From Salminus brasiliensis (lineage: Eukaryota > Chordata > Actinopteri > Characiformes > Bryconidae): 64,000 nt of DNA. Positions within the stretch are counted from its first letter, which is position 1. Each line of letters starts with the position of its first letter. The translations under genes and the position numbers were made by a program. Positions 11,201-26,200 of this stretch are shown here, one piece after another. The notes under the pieces were generated by a model. The model did not search any database. It was not told where the DNA came from and was given only the letters and a program-made list of their open reading frames with translations. The stretch covers positions 34,578,925-34,642,924 of the forward strand of contig NC_132879.1 in assembly GCF_030463535.1 (NCBI RefSeq), in the 5' to 3' direction.

Positions 11201-14200
11201 AAAAAGTTATGCTATCTGCTCTGTACTAGATTTCGGAACATAATAGCCTTTAGCCAAAATGTATACTGCTGAGAGCTACCCTTAATGACTAAGTGTGTGA
11301 GGGTGTGAACATGTTTATATGTGTGTGGAATCAGAAGCCTAACCGTGCTGGACTTGGTGCTAGAGGCAGAGGCCGGACGTGTGGACTCTGTATTAGGAGA
11401 AAGTGAGCCGGCCCTGTCTTCTGCTTCATCATCGTCTTCATCGTCGCTGACCTCATCGTAGTTCATACTCCCCGAGAGTCCTGTGTGGAAAGAAGGACAA
11501 AACAGATTCTGTGAGAAGAGCCACAAGAGCATATCACACACACACACACACACAACATACACAGAAATTCCCTCCTCAACAGACCTACTCCCGAGACAGT
11601 GGAAAGGGTTTTATAACTACGGTGGATGGAGAGCAGATCTCTGTGTATCATCATATAACAAATAGGATTTTTAAACAGGCTATACATACACACAGTCCCT
11701 ACTCTGTAATATATGCACCAGGATACCTCCTTGAAGAATGTTAAAACTTTGATAATGCTGACCAAATATTACCAATTATCAATAAAACTTAAGTATTCAG
11801 TATTTTTAGCATCTATGAGCCACTATGCAGGCTTGTTCACAGTCAAGACTGCAGACTGGTCAAAATTATAATCCATATGCATATTATCAGTGTCAGGGCT
11901 TCTTCATTTGTCTGCAGTTTGCTGCAATCTGCAAGTACAGTTCTAAGGTTGGGTACCCTTGGCCAAATTATGTGATTTGGTTTATTTTTTAAGTAGTAGT
12001 AAACACAACCTATGTAGCTGAACATAAAACACAATATGTAATATTGTAATGCAATTGTAATACACTCAGTAGCTGCTTATTCTGAACATTAGTGTCTCCT
12101 TTATCTCATGATATAATCTAGAGGACGTTCAGCAATCAGCTGATAGATACCCTTCACAATTTAGCCACAAAGAGATTTGGAGGAGGAGGAAGCAAATTTA
12201 GCTCAAAATAAGTAGCTGCTGGATTTGCTGACCGAGCAATATGATACCCTGTACAGTGCAACGTAGTGTTATTTGAGGTATTTTAGGATTAAGCCGTTCA
12301 TTGTGAGAGTCCTCAGAGGAGAGCTGAGTAAATGACAGAGAGCAGAACTCACTGGCCGACTCAGTTCACACAGAGTTTACCCAGCAGCAAACACTGGAGT
12401 GCACGCAGTGCAGGGTCCACTGGGTTCTTATGCAAACTACTACGAGTATGCAGGAGTCAGTATGTCTACCAATGGGGCCAAAACAGACATTCAGGCAAAG
12501 TGTGTGTGTGTGTGTGTGCGCAATTCTATGTGGGCAAACAATGAATAAACTTCTTCTCAAAACCCACTTCCACAGTTTTCAGTAAGATACTGACATTCAT
12601 CAATGGTTCCTTATCTGGGATTTGTTTAATTTCCGAGGACGATGGCATCCATTATTATAAGAGCAGAGCTGTGGACAGTCCTGCGGTTTGAAAACCCATC
12701 ATGAATGTGATGTAGACTTTTTGATGGGACTTTTCCCAAGAACAAATTAAGACATTCTTTGGAAGATACTACAGAATGAGGCCCACTGATTAGACTCATC
12801 ATTATTCCAAAGAAAAATGCTGTGATGAAGTAGAGCATTTCTGTACTCACCACGTCTCTGCAGCAGTGTGTGTATGTCTGTTTTGGGCTCCAAGAGTGTG
12901 TCTGTGTCTCCGTCTCTTTCAGGCTCCTCAGCTGCAGGGGGAGAAGGCTTCTGCGGCTGGCTGACTGACATCACCTGGATCTTTGTACCCAGATCAGGAG
13001 CCTCTGAGCCCAGAAAGGCAGCCGGCCCGTCGATCCCTGCTAAAAGACCATAATACTTTAACACCAGTGCATGGGCTCTCTATGGTACTGGGAGATAAGT
13101 GTGATACTGGGAATGTGGTTGTGTAGTTAACCCTATATAGGGTAATATTTCTGCATTTTTCATCCGTATCTGAGTATCTGTGTGTGTTGCATCAGTGTAG
13201 CATGTGGATGAATACCACAGGCCATTTCGACACAGTTCTTAGAAAGGAACTGAAAACCTGTTGAAAGACACTTACGACAGAAGCCAATGGGCAGCTGCTG
13301 AATTCCATCAATACATGTTCATGCAAAACACATATCAAGTCAAAGAGACATGTAAATCAACCAGTGTAAAAGTATAATTCATTAGTTTGGAGGTGGGGAA
13401 AGTTTTCAAGAAAGAAGAATTTGCGTCAATATGTTATCAACATAGCCAATCAGCTCCAAGTAAGTGACTCACTAGTCAGTTTCTCATCTGATTGCATAAG
13501 GATATGAAAAAGCTTTTCTTTGCTGTGGGATTATCTGTGGGTGTGTAGTTTGTTCACTCTGTGATGCCTAAAATTTAAAATGAGCCCTGACATTTCTATT
13601 AGTTAGCAGTGTTTCTGCCTTGCTGCTCTGTCATGAATCTCCGCTTTGCACCTTTTCGTACTGTCCGTGGCAGGCTAGAGAGATCTGTAGTTCCTTGGAA
13701 GTTCTCCTGTAAGCACTATTTGAGCAACCCAGGACATTTAAGCTTGCAGATAATTGCAGATTGCTTCTACCAAGGTCTATTTAGCAACTAACCCATTAAT
13801 TAACCCATAAGGTTAATTAGCTTGGTAGGGCCATGTCTTGTTCCCAATTATCGTTAGAAAAGGCTGACAATGATTAAACGGATACTCATTTCAAAGATTT
13901 TTACTCATTTATACTTATACTATAATCTGCATATATCCTACAGATCCTAAAGACTGCTGGGGGTTTTTGCGTTGACCTCACAGTACCTTGACCAAAACAT
14001 CATTGGAAATCTGTGGATAGAAGAGCAGTGCATGTAAGATCTCACAAAGAAATGGGCCTAAAATCCCCCAAATAAGAAGACTCTTAGCTCATTAAAAAGG
14101 AGCATTTACAAGCTGTGATACTTGCCGAAGGGAGTGTTACTAAGTACTCACCATGCAAGTCATATTTTACTCACTTAGCAATTGACACCAGAAATTCTGA

Positions 14201-17200
14201 TTTCAGCAAGACAGTTTCTCATGTCTGCCTCATGCAAATACATGTATTGTTAGAGTGTAGTGGTTGTAGACTTGAACTTTATATTTTAAATGATATAGTT
14301 ATACATACATGTTGCTGAATACACAGCAACTGCCCATTGGCTTCTATTAAAAGTGAATTAACCTTAATTAACCATGAATACATCAACCGTCCACTGTATG
14401 AAGATGCAGTAGACAGGGATCGAGCTGAAAATCACTGGAGTATTTCTTTACACTTCAAAAGACCTGTTAGTGGTTAGTCCAGACCTCTCTTGTGACTGTC
14501 TAACTCATTAGGTTTCATGGTAGTTACTGAATGAGTCGTCAGATTAATAACTGAGGAATCCGCCTAGAGGGGTTAACACACTATTGGACTGCCAGTATTT
14601 GAGTGTTTTCCCAAAATGACTCTCTAGGGTGCATAAAAACTGCATGCTGACACTCAATCATCTACATGGTTCAAAAACAACAACGTACAAATGGTGTACA
14701 CAAACAGCCCTGCCATGTTCTCATACTTTACTCATAGTGCAGGGACTGTAAGGTTACTAAAGCATCCACTCAGATCCCACAGAGAAGCTCGTGCTTAAAC
14801 CACCCCCACTACGCAAAGCGGCCTTAATGCACCCTATTAAATCTCATGTCTTTTTTGCATCTAGCCCAACCAGTTTTTGTTTTTTTTCTCTCTATCCCTT
14901 CATATCTACCTCCCGAACTGAGTGGGATGTGGTGATCCAGGCTGATATACACCAAAACTCCTCTGCTCGCTGCATGTGGGACCAGACAAAGCCAGATCTG
15001 ATCACCATCCTCCCACTGCAGCTCCTCAACATGCGCAATCTCAGAGTCTAAGGCTGCTCGTGGCACAGCAGCATAACCTGACGACCACTCTCAACACTGG
15101 TCTGTACCCCGCTACTGCTGTCATCAGTTTTCATATTCCTGAGAAGACAAGTTATAAGACAACCCACTTTCACAATGAAGAGGAAAGTCAAAAAACATGG
15201 AGCTTAAAAACGAATTAATATATATCCAGAGAAAAGGAGTCTCCTAACAATCACGCAAGAACTGGCAGACCACCAAACTGCCCCCAGATAAATAGCACTT
15301 AAGCTTTCATCTTTGAGGGAGAAGTAATTCAGGCTCCACTCTCACGTCAGATCTGGAGGAAAAAAATCCACAGGCGCAACTCAACACTGTGGGCCTAAAA
15401 GGCCCCAAAAGCTAATCAAAAAGGTCTTACTGAGAAAACCAAACAGGCATCCACTTCAAAGTCCAGATCCCAACATCATTAAGTGTGTTTGGGATTACCT
15501 GGATGGTGAGAAGCAGAAAATGAAAGGAAAAAAGAAAGAAAGATTGAACGTTGGCAAAATGTCCCACAGACAAAACTCACAAGAGTCTCCCAAAAACAAT
15601 AGAATAGAAGCTGTAATTATGGTAAAGTAGAACTTAATGACTACTCAAACATCTCATATTAAATACTTGCCAGCTTTGGTTAGTTTAAAAAGGAAGCCTG
15701 GTGTGATTGCTCTGCTCATTAGAGTGAGTTTGAAATGCTGCCTTTATCTGATGTGCACCAATATGAACTATGACGGCATCTGAATGAACCGAACACAGAG
15801 TTGTGCACGGGTGTCAAATTTGAATATCAACCCTGCCCTCTCGCTCCACCAACATGCCTAAAGGTTTAGTTTAGCAGGGCTGTGTCCCAAACCACACTAC
15901 AAAACTAAAGGTTTAGTTTAGCAGGGCTGTGTCCCAAACCACACTACAAAACTAGCCCCCATTATAATTGCATTCATCACTGTATCTGCCTCAGTAAAGA
16001 CATGTGTGTGTGTTGGGATGCAGCCACATTTTACAGCTTTAACATCATCATTCCTTGGAAACAAACAAATTAGCTTGTGTATATTATCAGAAATGTGGTT
16101 TAATACTGCTATTAAGTTTAATGGTCCCAGGGTTAGATTTCAAGATTTTTTTTTTGTACTTGCAGCCTTCTGCCATATGTGCATCATCCATCACCGTTTT
16201 TTTTAGTTAATGTTTGATTGCCAATATGCCGGTATGAACGCAAAAGCAAACCAGGACTAAAAATATAGCAGTATATAATTTTACTAACACACCGTTTGTA
16301 TTTTCAACATCTTAAAAAATTAAGAACTTGAGGAGAACGGTCCACCACCCAAATGATATCTGATGGAACAGAGGGGTCTGACAACCTGTGCATCAACAGA
16401 TGAGCTACAGACTGTATGTATACTCCAGATATTGGGTGTATCTGATGACATTGGTGTATATAATAAATTGTCATACGCCATTCGGAAACTTTACTCTGTG
16501 CCGTCCCAGGCCCCTCCCTCCCCTTTTTCCTCACCATCAAGAATGACATCACTGGTGATGCTGAGGCGGGACTCGACAAGCGGTGCTTGCTCCTCGCTGC
16601 GGCGGGGTCGGGAGCGCCGTGGTCGTGCCTCTGGATTTGGCTGCACCATCAGCGGTTCCTGTCGCTTCCGCCGCTGCTTCTGCTCCAACAGCGCCCTCTA
16701 CAGACCAGAGGACGAAAACATATTGAAACACATTGGCAGTCACATATTTCTTGGCTCCAGAGTTCTTATTCATTTTTAATTACTATGAATTATGAATAGC
16801 CCTGCTTGAAACGTCGTTCAGGTGTGAAGAATCAGTGCTAAATGTATCTGGTTAAAGCCAGAGGGTCTGAGTTCACTCATCCATATCAATGCTCTGAAAG
16901 AAACCCCAGACACGCAACTCATCTCAGCCTCAACATAACCTCATTAAAGGTCTTTAATTACTGAAGCCAAGGCAATTAGCACTATGAGATTGGACAAAAA
17001 CATCAATCACAGACCTGCCAGTCAATAACGCCCCAGCACCTGATACACACGCATATTCCAGTGCAAGTGCAAGGACTGAACCACCATTAGAAAATCTTTA
17101 TTAGTCACACTGGCCCTGGATGCCCGAAGATTTGTACTTGCAGCAAAAGCAAGCTACAACCCCTACTGTTCACAGAAGACTTTACGCTCAATGTTGAAAT

Positions 17201-20200
17201 AGGAGGTCTGGATTTGATTGCATTTGGTTACAAGGGCATTAGTGAGGTCAAGTATTGATGTACGGAGGTAAGTTCTGGATCACAGACAGCACCCCAGCGC
17301 ATATGAGGCGCATTGGATGTAGATCTATCACTCAATGCAATTGCACTGCTCCACGGCCCGTGCTGGGGAAGGGGTTGAGGGGGGTTCATAACCCTACAGC
17401 AAAGACATGGCATTGGGCATGGAGACTGTGCAGCTGCTCCAATGAGTGTCCAATTCTATTTCCAATGCTTTTCTGTGCCCACAATACAGCTTTGTGAGTA
17501 TCTGTTTACCTCTAGACATATATTCTATAAACACAATTAAAGTAGAGAGTAGAGCTACAGAATATATCATTTCCTAATTGATAACATGATATCAAACCTC
17601 ACAACACTGATGCCACTTTTAGGTAGAGATGATTATGTACAGATGTAATTGCAATATGGCATTTTATTAAGGCTGTGTAGCCTGGATCAGAATACTGAGC
17701 TACTGCCTTAACCCTAGCGAACGTAATGTCTCACCAGCAATACATTCAGAGACTTTACTTCTAAATAAAAACAGAGATAGAACTAAGTAATCTGCTGTCC
17801 GAGTACCCAAAATGTGTTTATGTCCACACAGGGTACATGTCTCAGTATGTGATGCATGTTGTGGTGTTTTTTTATCACCTTATAAAATAGGCATATTTTC
17901 TTTTGGATGCAGAACACATCAGATATTTTCTACATTCAGAACTCAGTTTGGATCAGTGGGTTACTAACGTCTGAAGTACACTGCCATTCAAGCGGTTTTA
18001 TTTTTATCTCAAGAAGCTTGTTTGTCACATGAACACTTATGAAGCCTGAAAAGTGGCTTAAAAGTAACAGTTTGGGGGGAAACTCTAATTAAAATAATGT
18101 ATCATTGACCCCAGATGCAGGCAATCAGCCTGTTTAATATCTGGTGGGTGCTTCATTTAGTTCACAATGACAGATGCTTGGCTACCTTTGCTAACAAACA
18201 CTGGCTTAGTCTTGGCTCTGTACATACAAGGCAAAATCTATTATAAGGCTACATAAAGAAGTCTTTAAATAAATAGACTAAAATAAATAGGGACGTGCCA
18301 TGTCAAATTACATCAAATACGTCATGCTACTTTTCTTGGATACACTGAGTGAGTTATTAATATCATGACATGCTGGATATTTGACTTCGGGTGAAATCTG
18401 GTAACAAAAATGACTGTATTTTTAAATATCGTAATATATATCGAAGATACCATCCAACTAAGTTTTGGGTGAGTATTTACCAAGATGAGATTGGTGACAG
18501 TCTATTTTCAGTATTTGTTAGCAATGTTAGCCTAGCTTCTAAACTAAAGAAGCACAGATAAAATACCAAGCATATCCTGACTCAGTGACTGCATCTGCGG
18601 TATCTGATAAACCACACTGGTTCGATGTAATGGCAACCCCTGGTCCCTTGTGGAGAATCTTCCGGCTTGAGCAAGCAAATGAGTCGCAAGGCAGGTACAT
18701 GAGGTCTTTGCACCTAATAGGCAACACCTTTTTTAGCTTTGTAAGATCACATGTTTTACACATCTAGTAGGTGCAACAGCACTGAGATGTTGCCTTATTA
18801 CAGGAAAAGGGTAAATTACTCTGCTGTTTGCGTTGACCTTAATTCCTCCTCTAAATGCACCCTTTCCTTTGCTACAGTGCTAATTAGCAGCATCGGAAAG
18901 AAAATGTCCTGGCTCTTTGTACTGCTACCTAAAATACAGCATGTGACTTTTCCCACAACACTGCTTAGCCCTATTCAGGAGTCACCACTAAACCTGGCAG
19001 ATGTCCTGGTCAGCCGGAAAACAACCGTCCCTCTTAAGCTCCCACACAACAGAAGACGAGAGAAGTACACGGTTCAATCAGCATCAGTAAACATCCTGAA
19101 CAAGGGAGAGCGCGGCTCCTCTGATTCATCTAATGCTGCTCATTTTAAGATTTTACGAGGGAGTGGGCAAGATAGAAACAAAAAAGGAAGAGGGAAGACA
19201 CAAGCTTACACCTAGTTTGTACACTATCCTGTGTGGCTCTATAAAAGAAAGCATGCGTTCCTATGGAAACAGAACATGGAAGCTCGAGCGATGAGGCTGC
19301 TGTCCTTGAAATACTTTTTAGAACTCAATTTTTTTCTGTCCATTTCTCGGTCTCTCACCATCTCTCTCTGCGTCCCTCTCTTCCTTCTTCTCTCTTTCAG
19401 CTGTGAGGGTGTATTTGGCCACTGAGAGGAAGCTCACATTTTAAGTATCATATGACACAAACAAGTGGAATTCTCTCACCTCATGTCACTCAACCCTCAA
19501 ACCCATTGCCCCCAAGAGCACAACAGGCTAGAATGCTGAGAAACTGTGAAAATGTATGTATGCAGGCTCATTCAATTAAACATGATCATCGTCTTCAGAA
19601 TTATTGCATTATTTAATGTTAGCATGATGCAAATGAAGTGAGAAAATGCCACATGCGAGCATTACAGAGTTTTACCCTATAGCAGAGGTCACTAAGGCAG
19701 ATGCTGTCCTATCCCGACCTGGACCTATAACTGATTCGGTGGAGCACTGCGACTTGAGCGAGGAAATTCACATGGTGTGCGCTAAAAAGTCAAGTCATGT
19801 CAAGTCAAGTCATTTATTTGTATAGCGCTTTTTACAACTGTTATTGTCACAAAGCAGCTTTACATAATTAGTAATTAGTATAAGACAGAGACAAAAAAAG
19901 AGAAAAAGAAAGAGGAAAGGTGGAGCGTAGAAACCAAGCTTTTATTTGGGGCAGCCATGATTAGTGAACGTAGTCAGTGAGGTCAACGTTGCAAATGCAT
20001 CAACTGACGCATTGTCCTATTATTATTATTTTTATTATCATCATTATTTGTTTAAGGAATGTATCTTATCAGATTTCAGAAATGCTGCAATTCAAATAAA
20101 AATGCATTTTCCTTACACAACTATGTAATTGCAGCCTGCATAACTTCCATTAATGCTCCAGTAATGCTCAACTCCATTCAAATAATGGCAGAGTGACTCG

Positions 20201-23200
20201 ATTATGAAAGAGATTTCCACAGAGAGTTTCCAAAGACCCAAGGCATTGACAGGCGTGTTTAAAATTAGAACAAAAAGGAGGTTTGACACTGAGAAAAGTG
20301 TCAATGGCTCACCACAGCAGCACTCTTTCACGTGAAAAGAAAACACATAGGCTCTATTTTGAAAGATGCACCATCAGGAACAGCGAAACCACCGCAAGTG
20401 TCTATTCATGTGTATTAGAATTGGTAGGGAAGCATTTTTAAAACCTGCTGTCCTTTTAGTTGCTAAATACACTCGTTACACACACGTCTGACTGCTACCC
20501 TAGAATTTCTATTGAAAAAGAGAATAAGAGAAAATGTTAAGGCTAAAATCTATGTTTCTTCATTGATTGACGGTGCAAGCGTGTGTGCTTTGGGCTTGAT
20601 GGGACATGTACCATCTCTAATTATTTTACATTTCTGCCATTTGTACATCTCCTTGTATAGGGAATGCCATAAAGGCATCTAAAGGGGTCTACCTAAAAAG
20701 TAGAAAAGACTTGTCTAGGAGTTTGAAGCTAAAAATGCAGGATTTGCCAGTTTAAAGCTACAGTTTGAACCATTTAGGTGAATTATTCATTATTATTAGT
20801 CATTAAATAGTTGTTAGTGGCAGCCCTGCTTTTGGAAGCAGTGAGCCCTATTTTACAAGAATGGACATACTGGTACATGTTTATTCTGGGCAATTCGCCG
20901 CTGAGTCCAGCTGCCTTTAACTTGAGCAGATAATCACTTGTTTCATTCCCGGTTTGGCCGTTATTAATGTAATTAGACTACTAAATGTACCTGAAAAATA
21001 GTGGAAAACTCTCCTAAGACCTTTCACTTGACTTTGTGCTCTCAGAGATAAGGCTTTATCCTCTAAACAGGTGTGATTTGAGCTTAAATTAGCTGGACGT
21101 TCCTGGCTACACATCGCTGTTCAATGACTTCTTTGGTCATTTGGATGGATTACTGTTGAGTCCAGCTGCCTTTAACTTGAGCAGATAATCACTTGTTTCA
21201 TTCCCGGTTTGGCCGTTTTCCTATAAAATCAGCCAGGCTGCAGAATGTTTTGCCACTCAGTCCGACTAAAGAGGGTTGTGTTTAATCAGGAACTTGACAT
21301 CAATGCATAACCCTACGATTTAATACATTGCGAGCTATTGCGATACTGTAAATAACAATACACTGCACTTTTCAAAATTACATTTTAAGAAAACTGTCAT
21401 ACTATAAAAACACATCATCATCTGTATAAAAAAACATCTGAGTAAAAAAAAAAAAGTTTACTTTTTATGCAACACTGCTATCTAGTGGTCTGGGTTTAAA
21501 CATAACACAAAATGAACCAAAGTCTGACACCAATCTTTACATAAAAATTTTACAGAATTTTTCAGAATTGATACAGAATTGCAAACATAATATCACGACA
21601 CTCCAGTGTATCAATATTTTCTTACAGCCCTAATTAAAACTACATTTATTATCAAATTGAACTGAGTCACTTATCTTGGACAGGCCGACCTATGGGAAAT
21701 CACAGAGCACCTTTTACAGCTCCGACCCATTCATGAATTCTGCCTGTTCAGAGTTCGGAGCTGATGCGGTTGTGAAGTAGGGCTAAAAAGGTGTGCAATT
21801 GGGCTGACTTTACAAGAAAGCAGCACTTTTGAACCATTAGTCTGTACGAACTAAACCGGTCACAGGCAGTTTTATTACTTTGCCCTATTGGGGCATTCAA
21901 AGGGTGCTGCCATGGTTACAAACGACCGACAGGGATCACTTGACAGTTGCTCATTAACGAGTCGGACTTATCCCTGATTAAATATGCAAATGAAGACAGA
22001 AGGTCAGGATGAATGGGTTCGGAGCTTTTAGAAGCGCCTAATCTAACCTAACTGGATGTTCGTCTCTAAATTTAGCTCATCACTAAATGTAACTAGCTAA
22101 AGCAGGGCAGAACGGCAGAGCAACAGGACCACATATGTTGAGGCTGAATCCCATGAGAGAAAAGTGCAAAATAACAGTCGCACAGGTCATGTCCTGGACA
22201 CACACGTGCACACCCACAAACACACTCACACACACACACTCTGACAGATCACAGATACTCTGTAATTTTGAATCAAGCTACAAGAACAATCTAATGGAAA
22301 TCCCAGATGAGTGACAGAGCTGAAGGCTGATCTCTTTAGTGTGGCACTCAAAAGAGAGTGGAGAACAAAAGCCTTGTCAGGACATACACACACACACATA
22401 CTCAGATGTTATTCCTCTTAGCTCCAGTATAGAGTCCAGTACAGTACACACACAATAATGCCTCTAGTACCACCATTCTGTGTGTGAAGATCATTTTAAA
22501 AGCTTTCAAAAAATTGATGTAAAGGTTCTTCACACTCATTTCTTTCACAAATACCGCATCCAGACGAAAGCACGCACATTGAGATTTAGAGAAGTTGACC
22601 CACCATGTCGTTGGGCATCGTGTAGAAACCAGACGAGCTGCTGTCAGCGCAGAGGGCCGCAGAGTTACCAACGTCACTCTGTACTGCCACTCAGTCCGGC
22701 CATGCCTCTGTCCATCACATCTGGAGTTCCCTAATCATTTCCAACACTACTCTACTGCAACTCTTCCCTCTCTCTCTGTCTCTCTCTCTCTCTCTCTTTC
22801 TCAGTTACCCCCACACAAGCGTGTGCTCGTCACTACTGCTGGCTAGCACAAGAGAGTTGTGGTGCTGGCGATAAAAGAGAACTGCTACAGAAAGGGAAGT
22901 GAGCAGAGGTCAGATAAAAATAAAAAAAAACAAAAACAGACAGATGGAGAGACCATTAGAGAGAGTAGGAGAAAGGAACTAAGTGAAAGATTGAGAGAAT
23001 GCGACTGTAGAAGGGATGGCAACCTCTGACGGGCTGTACCACATGTACAACACAAGCAGGGGAGAGCTACGATCATCTCATAGAGTGGCTTACACCATAT
23101 GTCCTCTATCCAATCAGATGAAGAGAGCTGAAATATTCAAAATAACCACAAAAACACACCATAAAAAGCCATACAGTGATGTTCAACAGTCAGATGCAGC

Positions 23201-26200
23201 CTTTATTTATTTAATTTCCAGACTTCACAACTTTGAGGGGTTCTTTTTCAGTAAAGGTAGAAAATGAATGTTTAATAGATAATGAGACAGAAGCCTCAAC
23301 AACTGACTCTAATATCAGAGCTTTCAGTGTTTAGTGACTTCGCCTTTTTACACCCTCATTCTTTTCAGGGGACTTGCTTTCCATTTATTAGAGAAATCTG
23401 CAGGAGATATTTACACCCTTCCAAATGTCTGTCTTACAAGTATGCAGCACTTCTTGTCACTTGTCACTTCTTCTCTTTTTGACCTTCTTGAAGCAATTGG
23501 GATCTTATATCCCTTGAAATAGAATGAAAAACATTAACTCTTTAAAGCCTAAATCATTCAATAATTACTCTAAAAATCTCATCAAACAAGACAATGCCAC
23601 CAGCTGAGTTACCTGAAATTGCAGACTATGAATGACATAAAGTCACCCAACAGTAATGTGAAAGACTAGTGGAGAGCCTGCCAAGGCATGAAAGCTGTGA
23701 TTGGCAGTCAAGGTTATTTCAGCATGGTGATTTTTGAATGCTCTTAAAGTTTTAAGTCTTAAAGATATTAGTTCTGTGTTGTTTCAATTTAATAATAACT
23801 TCTTTGCATTATAATTATTATAATCATTTCTTTGCATTATTTGGGCAGTTTTTGAGCAAATGTTAATTTCCATGAACACACTTCCTATAAATAGTAAAAC
23901 CAGAGAAACTGATAATGTAGGGTGGTCTCTTCATTTTGTCTAGAGCTGTATATTAATGACCAATTATTTTAAAGCTGACATTAAATAACACTTCTTTACA
24001 TAAAAGGCTTTTAATTTGTATGTTTTTTGATACATCAGGTTACAGGTCTTTCCCATTTCCCACCCCACACATCCATAGCTCCCCCCTAGCACTAGCAATG
24101 CTCCCTAGACTAGGAGGGTAAGCACTCTAATCTAGGGCTGCAACAACGAATCGATAAAATTGCTAATATTCCATTAATTGTGATTTGAGTTCATATAGCC
24201 CAGCTTTTTTTTACCCAAAAAGCCTACCATAAAAGACAAACCAGTGTGTTACATTCTTCAGCACCTTCAAGGAGTATTTATAGATTTTCCTGTATCACAT
24301 GGCCTACGTTCATTCATGTCTCTTAAACAAGGACATGTGGGTTTCTGCCACATACGCAGATTCACCCATTTACAACGCGCATACACAAAAACACGCTGGC
24401 TATTACGTATCCGTCAACAGCATGCATTAAAACGCTCAAAGCACTGCAAAGCGGCCACTCAGCAAAAATATAAAAGCATAACCACAGAGATGACATACTT
24501 TATGCTGTGTAAAAAAGGTTTGGGAACTTTCTAAACATTGCATAGGAATGTAAAACGGTATAACTGCTTCTTTTGAAACTTCACTTCAGCCAAATTGACC
24601 TTGGGTGCCTAAATATTTGCATACAACTGTACAAAAAAATCAAGGAAACCCATAACAGGTGAATCCAAGCATGTAGTGGTGTCAAGAAGAAGGTCCACTC
24701 TCTTAGAGACCTTAGGGACATATAGACGTGACCCTCATTTTAATGATTTGAATGGACTGAGCGAATTTAATTAATGTGAACTGGTACTGAAGTTTTACTC
24801 TTCTGCAATTTACTCACCAGAAAGTAGAATTTACTGGAGGGTAGTCTGATAAACCTGTTATCTGCATCCAACAGGTACAAATAGGTGGAATTAACCACGT
24901 AAAAAGTGAAAGAATAACCCCACCAATTTGTACAGAATTCCCTGTAGTTTCCGAATAATACGCCTTAGTGTGTAATAAAATGTTAAGGGGTTACAGAGAA
25001 CAGTGAAAGACCCAGCTTTACATAAACAGCGGAAGCTGGGTCAAGTTCAATGTAAACCAAGTAAGAGATAATAAGTGATCACCAGAGTTCTTAAACGGCT
25101 TCAGAAGACAGTCTGTTTATGCACATTAATCTGAGAAATGCTACAAAGCGCCTTTCACAGGAACCACCGGCCAGTTACTGTGAAGTGAAAAACATTATCT
25201 AAATTTAGAGAAATCCAGACAACTGACAATCTACCAAGACCTAAAGGTACAGGACATAGCCCTCCCACTGACCTATAGATCTTCAAAGGAGTCTCCAATA
25301 AAAGCATGGTTTGCTATACATATGTGTTCTCACAAACCTAGGTGTGCCAAAGGTGGAGCCCTACGTCAAACCACAAGCCGAAGAACATACTTTCAACCAT
25401 AAAGCATTGCGGCTAGATCTTAAACCTAAAGTAGAATCAAATTAACTACATTTCCACACAGCATTATTTTTAGAGTTGCTCAGTCTTGGGGGCCTGGGCT
25501 TGCTGCCACTGAGCTAACTATGAAATCCACTTGAGCTGAATTTGAGCCCTACAGGTGAAGCTGAACTCAACAAACAAATCTTGCAAGAAGCCTCTGAGGT
25601 TCTTGCCAAAACCACAAGGGCTTAACATCAAGAAGCTTAACGTTTTAAGACAGAGACTAATACCACACCTAAGGCCATTAATAAGAGCAGGAGATATTGC
25701 TTAGTGTTAATTCATCAATAATTCACCGCTCATCCTAAGCGAATAGGCAATGGTAGTGTTAAACGTAAATAGCAGAAACGGAAGCCAGTGATAGATTGTG
25801 ATAGATTAATTATTCGGGTGCAATTTTCACATAAATGGCAGGCAATATGCAGGCTAGTGTAATGGGGGTGCTAACTTACAGCGGGGTTTGAACCCAGGCC
25901 GCCGTGTTGGAGGGCCGGCGCGCTACTAAGTGAGCTACCACGATCACGTGACCAACGGGCCCAAGTGCAGAGTCTTTAATCTTAGAACAGGCAAAATGGA
26001 AACGAGAAATAAATCACCGGGGACTCGAACCCAGGCCGCCGCGTCACGATACCGACGCTCTGCCGCTTCACCAAAGCGGCAGTTATCGAAGCGGCCAACA
26101 AAAGAAATGTAAAGGGGGAGACGTCGCGCCTAACGCGAAATAAAGGTGGGAAAACAAAGGACGCCAGGGGAGTACTGGCTACCTCTTTAACTCTAGAGGA

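Larger units (their letters stand above)
16698..25852 (-). other. tulp3 intron 3, 3' part
   Basis: About 9 kb of intron. Besides the repeats listed separately it holds a (CT)n tract at about 22770-22800, a teleost interspersed-repeat tail with CATTTATTTGTATAGCGCTT at about 19795-19870, and the left end of a hAT-type MITE (AGGGCTGCAACAACGAATCG) at about 24132. No exon was found. Confidence 0.5.

Noticed and set aside
25879..26079. Functional tRNA genes
   Set aside because: A- and B-box text is present, but acceptor stems do not pair, anticodon arms are distorted, and the copies repeat with the LTR.
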